This document shows, one piece after another, positions 33,560-42,029 of a stretch of DNA of 64,000 nucleotides (the stretch's first letter is position 1; each line of letters opens with the position of its first letter). Location: the NCBI GenBank assembly GCA_020636375.1, contig JACJXZ010000004.1, positions 558,001 to 622,000 on the forward strand, written 5' to 3'. The stretch is from Lewinellaceae bacterium. Lineage in GTDB: Bacteria; Bacteroidota; Bacteroidia; Chitinophagales; Saprospiraceae. Made by a program: the position numbers and the translations under genes. The notes beneath the pieces were generated by a model. The model was not told the origin of the DNA, made no database searches, and worked only from the letters and a program-made list of their open reading frames with translations.

Positions 33560-35215
33560 TTATTGTTCGGTTTTTCTTTTTATGGGAAACCGGAATGTCG
33601 GCGTTTGATACAGGCTGAAAGGCGTCAGCCGGTCGAGCTGTCGGCGGGAGATGCCGGCGGCTTCCGCCCGCTGGATTGTTTTTTCGACCTGGGCCGTGTC
33701 GCCGGCGCTCCGGTGGGCTTTGATGATCTGGACAAAGGCGCCGACGTTGTCCCGGTCCCGGCTGAGGATGGCTTCGCCGGCGCGGACCGCCTCCTGGTAA
33801 TTGCCCAGCTTCAGGCTGGAGACGGCCTTCTGGTTCCAGGCCGCCAGGTTGTTGGGATTGGCGCGCACGGCTGCGTCGGCAGAGGCCTTGGTTTGTTCTT
33901 CCAGCTGTATTTTTTCATTCACTTCTTCGAGTTTCCGGTTGAGCTCGGGGCTGGGCGCCGCTCTCATTTCCTGCACTTTTTGCAGGTCTTCGCGGGCATT
34001 TTGCAGTTGTTCGGCATTGAGGTAGGCGGAGCCGCGGATTTCCAGGGCTTCGGCATTGTCGGGTTTAGCTTCCAGGAAAACTGAAAGGTCTTCGGCGGCT
34101 TCTTCGAAGTTGCCTTTTTTGTAATTGAGAACGCCCCGGTTGTTGCGGGCGAGCGGGTAATCGTGCGTTTCCAGCAACTGGCTGTAAGCCTCCCAAGCTC
34201 GATCCTCCTGGCCCTGGGCGATGTATTCGTCCCCCAGCAGCATGCCTTTGATCAGGTTGGCGGTGGTGTCTTCCGGGAGGGGCTGATAGGCTTCCAGCAT
34301 TTCGATGGCCTGCTCCCGGTCGCCGGTTTCGTGGGCGATGAGGCCGAAAAGCAGTTTGATGCTCTCGAATATAGACTGGGTGAGGGTGGTGCTGGCGGGA
34401 ATGATAGATATTGCGTCCACCGTAGCGATTTCCGAGCCTTCCGTCAGTTCCAGCTTGGAAACGCTGACCAGAGAGTCTTTATTGACGAATTTATAACGCG
34501 TTTGCACGGTGAAGCTGTCCGACGAGGAAAGTTTCTCCACCGTGCCCCAGATGATGAGGTTGGCCTTGCAGCTTTTGGCGGCGGCCTCGGCATCAGCATC
34601 AGAGAAGAAACTGTTGGGGTCAACATCGGTCATCGTCCCGAAATCACAGTCGATTTTCAGCCTTTTGACGAAATCCTGCAACCGGGTGGCGATGGTGAGA
34701 TGCGGCTTTGGCGATCCTTCGCCTGCCAGGGCCTGAAACGGCCGGAGCAGGATGTTGAACTGGGAGGTTTCGGGGAAGGGATCGTCGATCTGGCAGTTTG
34801 CCGTTTGCGCTCCTCCTGGTTGTGCCTGTTGGGAACGATTCCGGAAATACCATCCCCCGGCCAGCAACAGGACAAGGGCAACGGCGCCCGCCGCCCAGGG
34901 CCATCGGGCCGGGCGGGCTTCTTCGGTAAAGCTGGCATCCGGCTTCAGGTTGCCTGCTTCCAGCCATTCGACGACCTGCAGGGCCTGGCGGGTCGCCTGG
35001 TTGTAGCTCAGCTTGGTTTGCTCGCTGGAAGCCAGCCCCTGGATCTCGTCCTGCTGCGCTTTCCGGAACCGGGCGCGCGCCTGCAGGGCAAGGCTGTACA
35101 AATCCTTGTACTCCGGGCTGCTGCGGAGGAAATCCGTCAGCCTGCCCAGCGCTTTTTCCGTTTCGGCGTTCCCCAGCAATTCTTTGACTTCAGATATGAG
35201 TTGAGCTTTATCCAT
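33560..35215 (-). CDS. EAD11-like domain / membrane helix / TPR protein
   Basis: 551 residues. Residues ~3-88 ('LISEVKELLGNAETEKALGRL', 'LALQARARFRKAQQDE', 'LSYNQATRQALQVVEWL') have the pattern of effector-associated domain 11: a short regulatory helix pair, a 'R..F......G....E......N.I..ALL' core. A membrane helix lies at ~105-124. Next is a ~150-residue region with a FlgO/TolB-like pattern ('LTIATRLQDFVKRL', 'CKANLIIWGTVEKL'), then four to five TPR-type helix pairs (~300-520). EAD families are known as adaptor domains in NTPase-based conflict systems; here no NTPase or effector follows, which is unusual. EAD11 assignment is from memory of the pattern. Confidence 0.6.
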   Translation of the reverse strand: MDKAQLISEVKELLGNAETEKALGRLTDFLRSSPEYKDLYSLALQARARFRKAQQDEIQGLASSEQTKLSYNQATRQALQVVEWLEAGNLKPDASFTEEARPARWPWAAGAVALVLLLAGGWYFRNRSQQAQPGGAQTANCQIDDPFPETSQFNILLRPFQALAGEGSPKPHLTIATRLQDFVKRLKIDCDFGTMTDVDPNSFFSDADAEAAAKSCKANLIIWGTVEKLSSSDSFTVQTRYKFVNKDSLVSVSKLELTEGSEIATVDAISIIPASTTLTQSIFESIKLLFGLIAHETGDREQAIEMLEAYQPLPEDTTANLIKGMLLGDEYIAQGQEDRAWEAYSQLLETHDYPLARNNRGVLNYKKGNFEEAAEDLSVFLEAKPDNAEALEIRGSAYLNAEQLQNAREDLQKVQEMRAAPSPELNRKLEEVNEKIQLEEQTKASADAAVRANPNNLAAWNQKAVSSLKLGNYQEAVRAGEAILSRDRDNVGAFVQIIKAHRSAGDTAQVEKTIQRAEAAGISRRQLDRLTPFSLYQTPTFRFPIKRKTEQ

Positions 35216-35284
35216 ACAGGTGTAATATACGATTTTTCGTATAACGTTGCCGGAAGGGTGGTTATGGTGTGAAACCGGGGGGGG

Positions 35285-35415
35285 ATTGTTATATTGTTGG
35301 CCTGGCGGGGCTTGGGAGGATTTTTAGATAGCTGGATAGTTGGATACGTCAACGCTTCCAAGCCTGGCCTCTCCCAGCCATTCAGCAATATAACAATATA
35401 ACAATATGACAATAT
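35285..35415. repeat. inverted repeat with AATATAACAATATGAC units
   Basis: TTGTTATATTGTTGGCCTGG is roughly mirrored by CCAGCCATTCAGCAATATAACAATATAACA, and the right side continues in a short tandem of AATAT(A/G)AC. Non-coding; it separates proC from the EAD11-like gene. Confidence 0.55.
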
Positions 35416-35439
35416 GACAATTTCCTCCTGGCTCTCTTT

Positions 35440-36246
35440 TCACTCCCCCCTGCCCAGTTCGACCGCCCGTTGCAGGGCCGCCTCTGCGCCCGCGATAATG
35501 TCGTCCCGCACCAGGTTTTTGTTGTAGGTGGCCAGGGCGGCCTCGGTCGTCCCTCCCCGGGAACACACTTTCTCGATCCACTCTTCGCAGGTAAAGTCCG
35601 TTTTGTTAAACAGTTCTATGGCGCCGCGGAAGGTCTGGCTGACCAGCAACTCGGATTCGGAGTAGCTGAACCCCATCTGCCGGGCAGCGTCCATCAATGA
35701 CTTCATAAAAAACCACACGTAGGCGGGCCCGCTGCCGCTGATTGCCGTGGCGGCGTCAATGGCTTCCTCCTTTTCCACATAAATGGCCTTGCCGGTCGTG
35801 CTGAGCAGGTTTTGTACCATGACCAGTTCGATGCGGGTCACGTCATCGGAAGAAGTGAACGCCGTCATGCCCATGCCGATCTGTGCCGGCAGGTTGGGCA
35901 TGGCGCGAATGACTTTGCTCACCCCCAGGGCATCGCAGATGGATCCAATCTTAACGCCCGCCATGATGGACAGGAAAACCTGCTGCGGGTCGATCAACGC
36001 CCGGAGGCTCTGAAATAAAGCCTGCGCGTCCTGAGGCTTAACAGCAAAAATGACCAGGTCGGCCTGGGCCAGGCAGTCCTCCGCCCGGCTGTATATGGTG
36101 CCTATATCCTTTTTGGCCAGCTCCTCGGCCTTCTGCGCCGATTTTTCAAGGATCATCATGTCTTCCTTGTTCGTGATATGGGAACGCAGGAAACTTTGAG
36201 CGTAGGTCATCCCCATATTCCCTCCGCCGATAATCAGTATTTTCAT
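35440..36246 (-). CDS. proC: pyrroline-5-carboxylate reductase
   Basis: 268 residues from MKILIIGGGNMGMTYAQ; the frame continues upstream to 36282 but the Rossmann fold begins here. The NADPH loop GGGNMG is at residues 7-12. The P5CR signature 'SGSGPAYVWFFMKSLMDAA' and 'FRGAIELFNKTDFTCEEWIEKVCSRGGTTEAAL' (in part 'VCSRGGTTEAAL') mark the C-terminal dimer domain. The enzyme makes proline from pyrroline-5-carboxylate. It is transcribed alone, divergent from marR. Confidence 0.94.
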   Translation of the reverse strand: MKILIIGGGNMGMTYAQSFLRSHITNKEDMMILEKSAQKAEELAKKDIGTIYSRAEDCLAQADLVIFAVKPQDAQALFQSLRALIDPQQVFLSIMAGVKIGSICDALGVSKVIRAMPNLPAQIGMGMTAFTSSDDVTRIELVMVQNLLSTTGKAIYVEKEEAIDAATAISGSGPAYVWFFMKSLMDAARQMGFSYSESELLVSQTFRGAIELFNKTDFTCEEWIEKVCSRGGTTEAALATYNKNLVRDDIIAGAEAALQRAVELGRGE

Positions 36247-36427
36247 CGCTTGTCTTTTTCTGGAATCTTTCAAAAACCTCAAAACTACGTCATTTAAGTG
36301 CCAATGGTTAAATAATCGCCATTTTTGATCGCGGGAATTTTTTCGCCAGGCAAGGCATAAAACGCAGGCGTAGCCAAAGCTGAGGCGTTATTTTTGCACG
36401 CGGGAAAAAACAAAAACCATTTTAATG

Positions 36428-36458
36428 TTGCAACTTTAATTGTATATACATATATTTG
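36428..36458 (+). promoter_or_regulatory. promoter of the marR gene, overlapped by a candidate MarR operator
   Basis: TTG at 36428-36430, 20-base spacer and TATATTTG at 36451-36458, a full match to the Bacteroidota consensus. The spacer contains the perfect palindrome TGTATATACA (36441-36450), which fits a MarR-family operator and would allow autorepression. The -7 box lies 8 bases upstream of the ATG at 36466, giving an almost leaderless transcript. Confidence 0.6.
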
Positions 36459-36465
36459 TGCCGTG

Positions 36466-36918
36466 ATGAAAATCGAAGAAGAAATAAAGCAGAAGAAATT
36501 CAAGAGTGTGTATCACAAAGCGCACATCAACGTGCTTTTTACGGCTTCCTGGCTGAGCCAGAACTCAGCCCAGCTCCTGAAGCCTTATAAGATTTCCTGG
36601 CAGCAGTTCAACATCCTGCGCATCCTGCGGGGCATGCATCCGGAGCCGGCGACGGTAAAACTGCTGGCCGGGCGCATGATCGATAAAATGTCCAACGCTT
36701 CGCGCCTGGTGGAAAAGCTGAAACAAAAAGGCTATGTGGAGCGGCGGGTATGCCCTTCGGATCGCCGCCGGGTGGATATTGAGATCACAGAAAAAGGCCT
36801 GGAAGTGCTGGACGGCATTTCCCGGGTCATGGAAGAGGGCCTCCATCAGAAAATGAGCGCCCTGACCGCCGCCGAGGCCGAACAGTTGAACAGCCTCCTG
36901 GATAAGCTGCGGGATTAG
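36466..36918 (+). CDS. MarR family transcriptional regulator
   Basis: 150 residues from MKIEEEIKQKKFKSVYHKA. The winged-helix core shows 'ISWQQFNILRILRGMHPE' and the recognition region 'MIDKMSNASRLVEKLKQKGYVERRVCPSDRRRVDIEIT' (in part 'RLVEKLKQKGYVERR' and 'DRRRVDIEIT', the typical wing). It is a dimeric repressor that usually responds to phenolic or oxidative signals. A yceI gene follows on the same strand after a second operator-like sequence, so MarR probably controls both. Confidence 0.92.
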   Translation: MKIEEEIKQKKFKSVYHKAHINVLFTASWLSQNSAQLLKPYKISWQQFNILRILRGMHPEPATVKLLAGRMIDKMSNASRLVEKLKQKGYVERRVCPSDRRRVDIEITEKGLEVLDGISRVMEEGLHQKMSALTAAEAEQLNSLLDKLRD

Positions 36919-36944
36919 CCGCCCATTTTTTTTGGAGAAATAGA

Positions 36945-36965
36945 TGTACATACATTAGTTGTATG
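36945..36965 (+). promoter_or_regulatory. second MarR-type operator, upstream of yceI
   Basis: TGTACATACATTAGTTGTATG resembles the marR promoter region (TGTATATACATATATTTGTG): both share TGTA-x-ATACAT followed by TTGT. The TGTAxATACA core is near-palindromic. The position fits control of the yceI transcript. Confidence 0.5.
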
Positions 36966-37022
36966 AACCTAATTAGCGAAACTATGTTAGAGCATTTGTC
37001 ATCAATAAAAACCATTTTAACC

Positions 37023-37634
37023 ATGAAGAAAGTAACCGTATTGTCAACGCTGCTGGCAGCATTTGCCCTGGTTGGTATGAGCTTTACCAGCCCGCTCAAC
37101 GATGAAGTAAGAAGCCTCGAAGTCCGGGTTGAAAAGAGCAATATAGTCTGGAACGGCTACAAGGTGACCGGTTCTCACACCGGCAACATCCAGCTCAAGT
37201 CCGGAAAACTGGATTTCGAAGGAGACAAGCTCGTCGGCGGGGCGTTTGAAATCGATATGGCCTCCATCACCTGCAATGACCTGGAAGGCGAGTGGAACCA
37301 GAAGCTGGTCGGCCACCTGAAATCCGACGATTTCTTTAGCGTGGAGAAGTACCCGACTGCCAAGTTCGTCATCACCCAGGTTGTTTCCCGCGGCACCCCC
37401 GGTGATTACAAGATTGTCGGCGACCTCACGATCAAAGGCATCACGAAAGAGATCAAATTCTTCTCCAAGGTGACGGAAGAGAACGGCGAGAAGGTATCAA
37501 CCGCAGAGATCAAGGTAGACCGTTCGGATTTCAATGTGCGCTTCGGATCCGGCAGTTTCTTCGACAACCTCGGAGACAAGACGATTTACGACGAGTTTGA
37601 CCTGGAGGTAAAGCTGGTTTCCTCCGATTCCTGA
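37023..37634 (+). CDS. YceI-like family protein, exported
   Basis: 203 residues from MKKVTVLSTLLAAFALVGMSF, a Sec signal peptide; the frame upstream to 36963 holds no supportable start. The lipocalin-like YceI barrel shows 'SNIVWNGYKVTGSHTGNIQLKSG' (in part 'KVTGSHTGNIQLKSG'), 'WNQKLVGHLKSDDFFSVEKYPTAKF' (in part 'HLKSDDFFSVEKYPTAKF') and 'VDRSDFNVRFGS', all family hallmarks. YceI proteins bind isoprenoid or polyprenyl molecules in the periplasm. Regulation by the preceding MarR gene is likely. Confidence 0.93.
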   Translation: MKKVTVLSTLLAAFALVGMSFTSPLNDEVRSLEVRVEKSNIVWNGYKVTGSHTGNIQLKSGKLDFEGDKLVGGAFEIDMASITCNDLEGEWNQKLVGHLKSDDFFSVEKYPTAKFVITQVVSRGTPGDYKIVGDLTIKGITKEIKFFSKVTEENGEKVSTAEIKVDRSDFNVRFGSGSFFDNLGDKTIYDEFDLEVKLVSSDS

Positions 37635-37684
37635 TCCCGGGAACTACCTTTGAACGAGCTTAAAAGTTAACTGGAATAATTACA

Positions 37685-37726
37685 GGAAGAGCAGTTGGCG
37701 ATTGTCGCCAACTGCTCTTCCTCTTT
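37685..37726. terminator. perfect hairpin terminator after yceI
   Basis: Seventeen-base arms GGAAGAGCAGTTGGCGA and TCGCCAACTGCTCTTCC around a 3-base loop, then CTCTTT. It sits between the convergent yceI and the anti-sigma gene and probably ends yceI transcription. Confidence 0.8.
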
Positions 37727-37764
37727 CCGGCGCTTGGGATGCGGAGAATGGCCGCCCTGCGCAG

Positions 37765-39057
37765 TCAGTCGATCAGATAATAGGAAAAAGACAGGCTTAA
37801 CCCGCGCAGGTAAGCCTCATTCCGTGCGCTGACAAAAACATCGGCCAGCCCGTACTGCCAGTACAAACGGAGGCTGGTGCGTTCGGAGGGGCGGTAAGCC
37901 AGCCCGGCAATGACATCCAGGGACGCAGTGTTCAGCAAAGGCGCGCCGGGGCCCTTACTGGTTTCGAATATGGTATTGTTTTCCTGTTGCGGGCCGCTGG
38001 AAGAGCCGGCCTGGTTGTTCAGCTTCCATGTGCTGGCCGTCGTGCTGGAAACCAGGAAACCAGCTTGTATGCCGGCTTCGAAAGCCAGCCGCGGCCGCCA
38101 CTGAAAGCCCGCCAGGAGGGGAACCTGAACATAGCGGGCAGCCTCCACCGCCGTGCTGGATGCCAGCTCGCTGTTGCTGTTGGCCAGGCTGCCGTCGGGC
38201 TGGGGTATTTTGGAAAAAGAGTTTTCCAGGCGCAGCACGCTGCTTTCCGTAGCCAGTCTGGGGCGGTAGGAACGGAAGAAGGCGCCGGTGCGCGCATAGA
38301 GGCGGCTTCTGCGGGGGTGTGCTTCGACGGCCAGGCCGATGCCCAGGCCGTCGGCTGCGGAATGGCCGAGCCAGAAGGCGCTCCCTTCGGCCGCCACCCG
38401 GAAAAGGCCGGGTTGGCGAAAAACAGGGTAGGGTAGGCCGGTTGCCAGTTCCTTTTGCGTTTCTGCAACGGCGAGGTTTTTACCCGGAAGGGCCGGCAGG
38501 GAGTTGATTTGCGGCCATGCCCTTGCCTTGCCCATCGTTTCCCGGGATAAGGATGTGGGATTCTCCGGTGCGGGTGCCGGCCCGGCGCCCTTTTCTGCTT
38601 CGGGCCCGCGGCCGTTCGGGATGTCGGGCAAGGCAGGCGCTTCCGGAAGCCAGGGCGTCGTCATGCTTCGGCCGGTGGTGCCGGCCCGCCGTTGCTTTGC
38701 GCTGTCGTGGCGGGTAATGCCGGCCGGCGCTTCCTTTCCCGTCCCGCTGTTTTGTTCCGGGGCCACAGCCGCCTTCTGCCCGGCCTCGCCGGCCCGTTGT
38801 TGGCTGGTGGGCAGTTCCAGTTGGGCCGTTGGGGGGAGAGGAGAAGAGGGCGGCGCTTCGTTTTTTGCCGATTGCAAAAGGAAATAGGCACCCCCTCCCA
38901 TCAGGGCTGCCAGGAGAAATCCGGCCAGCAACCACAGCCATCCGGCGGCGCGCCGGTTCGGTTGAACCGGCATCTCCTTGTCCAGCAGCTTTTTCATCTC
39001 CGACCATGCCTGGTCAATGTACTGTTCGTCAAATTCTTGCGGGTAATTATCCTGCAT
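37765..39057 (-). CDS. anti-sigma-like membrane protein with outer-membrane-barrel-like C-terminal region
   Basis: 430 residues. A ~40-residue cytoplasmic segment ('FDEQYIDQAWSEMKKLLDKEM') with an amphipathic helix as used by Bacteroidota anti-sigma factors is followed by one membrane helix ('WLWLLAGFLLAALMGGGAYFLL', residues ~44-65), then a proline-rich, low-complexity linker (~70-190) and a beta-rich domain ending in 'GLSLSFSYYLID', whose alternating aromatic strands look like PorT/OMP_b-brl proteins. Its start overlaps the end of the sigma gene by 11 bases, so translation is coupled. Anti-sigma role is inferred from topology and overlap. Confidence 0.65.
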   Translation of the reverse strand: MQDNYPQEFDEQYIDQAWSEMKKLLDKEMPVQPNRRAAGWLWLLAGFLLAALMGGGAYFLLQSAKNEAPPSSPLPPTAQLELPTSQQRAGEAGQKAAVAPEQNSGTGKEAPAGITRHDSAKQRRAGTTGRSMTTPWLPEAPALPDIPNGRGPEAEKGAGPAPAPENPTSLSRETMGKARAWPQINSLPALPGKNLAVAETQKELATGLPYPVFRQPGLFRVAAEGSAFWLGHSAADGLGIGLAVEAHPRRSRLYARTGAFFRSYRPRLATESSVLRLENSFSKIPQPDGSLANSNSELASSTAVEAARYVQVPLLAGFQWRPRLAFEAGIQAGFLVSSTTASTWKLNNQAGSSSGPQQENNTIFETSKGPGAPLLNTASLDVIAGLAYRPSERTSLRLYWQYGLADVFVSARNEAYLRGLSLSFSYYLID

Positions 39058-39601
39058 GGTTGTAATATGTACGGATTAATTGCTTTAGTTTCTTCCGGGC
39101 GTTCGACAGGTGCCATTTCGACGTGCCGACACTGATGTTCACCCTTTTGGCGATTTCAACATGGGTGTACCCTTCAATAGCGTACAGATAGAAAACTTCC
39201 CGCGTGGCATCGGGCAGCATGTCCACCAGCTTCAGGACGTCTTCGAAATACAATTTGTCGAGCGCCCCTTCCTGCACGGGGCCATCCCGGTCTTCGAGGT
39301 CAATGAAGTGAACTTGCCGGGAGTGCCTTTTGAAATAATCCGACAGGCTGTGGAAAACCAGCCTCCTGATCCATCCTTCGAGCGAGCCGCTGAAGGCAAA
39401 GGTGTCGAGCTTTTTGAAAGCGCGCAGAAAGCCCGTATTCAGGATGTCCATAGCCGCTTCTCGATCCTGGGTATAGCGTTGCACCATGCGCATCATAGCC
39501 GGGAAGTACTTGCGATAAAGCATTTCCTGCGAGAAGCGGTCATTTTTCAGGCAACCTTCTACCAGTTCCCGATCAGAATATTGTTCTGGCCTGGCCCCCA
39601 T
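39047..39601 (-). CDS. ECF RNA polymerase sigma factor
   Basis: 184 residues. Region 2: 'RFSQEMLYRKYFPAMMRMV' and 'FKKLDTFAFSGSLEGWIRRLVFHSLSDYFK' (in part 'SLEGWIRRLVFHSLSDYFK'). Region 4: 'LPDATREVFYLYAIEGYTHVEIAKRVNISVGTSKWHLSNARKKL' (in part 'HVEIAKRVNISVGTSKWHL'). It is the middle gene of a three-gene minus-strand operon: 3 bases after the outer-membrane-like gene and overlapping the anti-sigma-like gene by 11 bases. Confidence 0.93.
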   Translation of the reverse strand: MGARPEQYSDRELVEGCLKNDRFSQEMLYRKYFPAMMRMVQRYTQDREAAMDILNTGFLRAFKKLDTFAFSGSLEGWIRRLVFHSLSDYFKRHSRQVHFIDLEDRDGPVQEGALDKLYFEDVLKLVDMLPDATREVFYLYAIEGYTHVEIAKRVNISVGTSKWHLSNARKKLKQLIRTYYNHAG

Positions 39602-39604
39602 AGA

Positions 39605-40372
39605 TCACAGTATTAACCCCACCCGGATGACGATCCGGTTGAACATTAGCCGTTTTTCTTCAATCTCGTTCTGGAAGGCGGTACGCCGTTCGAAGAAAGC
39701 CTCCTGATGCTGATACCCTATATCCGCCAGGACGTTGGCGCTATCCCCGGCGCTCAGCCTTAACCCCAGGGCCGCCCGGAAAAAGGAACCTCCGCTGGCT
39801 TTGTTGATTCGTTCGTCGCTGTTCCGGAAGGCAAAACCGTATCCCAGGCTGCCGGAGTAATAGGGCGAAATGGCGTTTCCGGACAGATACCCCCTGGCTT
39901 CGCCAAATACCGGGAAGAGGGTTTCTCCGCCTTCAATGGAATACGTGTCCACCCCGAAGCCCAACCCCAGGCCAAACAAGCGGTGGAACTGGTAGCCCGT
40001 GACGTTGTGCAGGCCCAGGCCCAGTTGGAACCTTCCCTCTGCCGAGCCGCTCAGAGCCGAAAAACAGGTGGCGTTAAAAACCCCTTTCTCTCTGAGGGTG
40101 TTGAATTCCGCCAGGGCCGGCGGCGGTTCTTCGGGTTCGGCGCCGGCGGGAACCAGCCCTTGCTCGATACGGCTGATCTCCTCTTCTCTGAATTCGATCT
40201 CCGCCCCGGCGTTTAGCCGAAGGAGTAAAGCCGCTCCCTGTTGATACTCCACGATCGTTCCTTCAAAGGTGCTGCCGTTTTTCAGGTGAATGACATCGAC
40301 AGCCGCCTGTGCTTTCAGGCACAGCGGGAAAAAAAGTATCGGGATCAAAACGGCTTTTCCGATCGTAGTCAT
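39605..40372 (-). CDS. exported beta-rich protein with small N-terminal LSm-like segment
   Basis: 255 residues from MTTIGKAVLIPILFFPL, a signal peptide ending near 'CLKAQA'. A segment 'DVIHLKNGSTFEGTIVEYQ' followed by 'IEFREEEISRIEQG' is reminiscent of a short Sm-like or YgdR-type barrel seen in some lipoproteins of Bacteroidota. The rest (~110-255) alternates glycine- and aromatic-rich strands ('LGLHNVTGYQFHRLFGLGLGFG') ending in 'IVIRVGLIL', which fits an outer-membrane beta barrel. It is the first gene of the operon with the ECF sigma gene, so it may be part of the same envelope response. Confidence 0.65.
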   Translation of the reverse strand: MTTIGKAVLIPILFFPLCLKAQAAVDVIHLKNGSTFEGTIVEYQQGAALLLRLNAGAEIEFREEEISRIEQGLVPAGAEPEEPPPALAEFNTLREKGVFNATCFSALSGSAEGRFQLGLGLHNVTGYQFHRLFGLGLGFGVDTYSIEGGETLFPVFGEARGYLSGNAISPYYSGSLGYGFAFRNSDERINKASGGSFFRAALGLRLSAGDSANVLADIGYQHQEAFFERRTAFQNEIEEKRLMFNRIVIRVGLIL

Positions 40373-40582
40373 GGCGCTTTTGGTTTTTACCTCGAAGGAA
40401 AGGCAAGATAGAGAAATTCGCACACCTCTCCCTGCCCCCACCTTTTCTTATCTGACGCGGGAAAGCGTTTTTTATTGCAGGCCTGCTCGCTCGCCCCTGG
40501 GATTCGATACTCATTCTGCTAAGACGTGGCAGCACATTCCAAGGGTTGGGTTAATTTCCGGGAAATTTCTTCCCTGAAAAGC

Positions 40583-40590
40583 TATCTTTG
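40583..40590 (+). promoter_or_regulatory. -7 box of the esterase gene
   Basis: TATCTTTG matches TAnnTTTG and lies 20 bases upstream of the esterase ATG. No TTG at the right distance was seen, so the call is tentative. Confidence 0.35.
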
Positions 40591-40610
40591 CCGCCAGAAA
40601 AAAAACGCAC

Positions 40611-42011
40611 ATGAAAATCAGGTTCTTTTTCAGCTTGATGGCATTCCTGCTGGCAGCAGCTACAGCCTTTGGGCAGCTGACGGTCAGGGTCACGGACATT
40701 CCGGCCGATACGCCGCCGGATGACGACATTTACATCGCCGGCAATTTCAACGGGTGGGATTCCGGCAACAGCGCTTATATCCTGGAGAACCTCGGCGGGG
40801 AGGTATTTGAGATCACCCTCGGCCTGTCGCCAGGCACTCTGATGTTTAAATTTACCCGCGGAAGCTGGCAGACGGTAGAGGGAAATGCCGACGGCGGTTT
40901 TTTGCCGGACCGCACTTACGCCTACGCCGGGGGGGCGGATACGCTGGAGCTGCAGATTCTCAGCTGGGAAGGCAGCAGTTCTACTGCTCAGCCCAATGTA
41001 TCGGTAATCTCTTATGACTTTTACATCCCGCAGCTCAACCGCAACCGGAAAATCTGGATTTACCTGCCGCCTGATTACGAAGCCTCCGGCAGAGATTACC
41101 CGGTCCTGTATATGCAGGATGGCCAGAATGTTTTTGACCAGGCCACCGCTTTCGCCGGGGAATGGCAGGTAGACGAGGCCTTGAACGAACTGTTTGATGA
41201 AGGGGATGAAGGGGTGATCGTAGTGGCTATTGACAACGGGGGCGCTGCCCGTATCGAAGAGTATACGCCCTGGGCAAACCCCACATACGGGGGCGGCCGG
41301 GGAGCAGCCTATGCTGATTTTATCGTCGAAACGCTAAAACCGTTCATCGACAATAACTACCGGACCAGGCCGGAGCGGGAATTTACGGGCATTATGGGAT
41401 CCTCCCTGGGCGGGTTGATCTCCTTTTATGCCGGCATTGAACATCAGGACGTTTTCAGTAAAGTCGGCGCATTTTCTTCTTCGTTCTGGTTCGCCGATGA
41501 GGTGTACACCCATGTGGCCAGCGTGGGCAAAGAAGCGGATATGCGCATCTACATGATCGCCGGGCAGCAGGAAGGGACAGGCGGGCAACAGGTTGCCGAC
41601 ATGTACGCCATGTACGCTACCCTGATCAGTGCCGGTTTCTCGGAGGAAGAAGTGGTGGCGCTGGCCCACGCAGACGGGCAGCACAGCGAGTGGTACTGGG
41701 CGCGGGAGTTTCCCGCCGCCTATCAATGGCTTTACCGGATGGTGCCAACGGAGGTGAAAAATGCGAATTGGGAAAAATCCTTTTTCAGTGTTTTTCCCAA
41801 TCCAGCTGACACCAATGTCCAACTCAGGACAGTAGTTCCGTTCGTCGATGCAGCCTACGATATCCTTGGTGCGGACGGCCGCCTGATCCAGAAGCGGCAG
41901 CCCCTTGGCACCGGAGCGGTCCGGCTCGAAGGGCTGGCGCCCGGCCTGTATTTTCTGAGGACCTACAGTGAGGGGAAATTGGCAGGAGTAGTCAAATTGA
42001 TCCGGCGGTGA
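40611..42011 (+). CDS. secreted esterase (enterochelin-esterase-like) with E-set/CBM48-type domain and T9SS sorting domain
   Basis: 466 residues. A signal peptide (ends 'ATAFGQ') leads to an E-set domain of the AMPK glycogen-binding pattern ('DDDIYIAGNFNGWDSGNSAY', residues ~30-120), then the esterase D-type alpha/beta hydrolase: 'RKIWIYLPPDYEASGRDYPVLYMQDGQNVF' (in part 'YPVLYMQDGQNVF'), nucleophile serine in 'GIMGSSLGGLIS' (about residue 264) and 'HADGQHSEWYWAREF', which carries the catalytic histidine. The last ~70 residues are a T9SS type A sorting domain. It should act outside the cell on esters of carbohydrate or siderophore type. Confidence 0.88.
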   Translation: MKIRFFFSLMAFLLAAATAFGQLTVRVTDIPADTPPDDDIYIAGNFNGWDSGNSAYILENLGGEVFEITLGLSPGTLMFKFTRGSWQTVEGNADGGFLPDRTYAYAGGADTLELQILSWEGSSSTAQPNVSVISYDFYIPQLNRNRKIWIYLPPDYEASGRDYPVLYMQDGQNVFDQATAFAGEWQVDEALNELFDEGDEGVIVVAIDNGGAARIEEYTPWANPTYGGGRGAAYADFIVETLKPFIDNNYRTRPEREFTGIMGSSLGGLISFYAGIEHQDVFSKVGAFSSSFWFADEVYTHVASVGKEADMRIYMIAGQQEGTGGQQVADMYAMYATLISAGFSEEEVVALAHADGQHSEWYWAREFPAAYQWLYRMVPTEVKNANWEKSFFSVFPNPADTNVQLRTVVPFVDAAYDILGADGRLIQKRQPLGTGAVRLEGLAPGLYFLRTYSEGKLAGVVKLIRR

Positions 42012-42029
42012 ACTTTACCGCCGGAAAAG

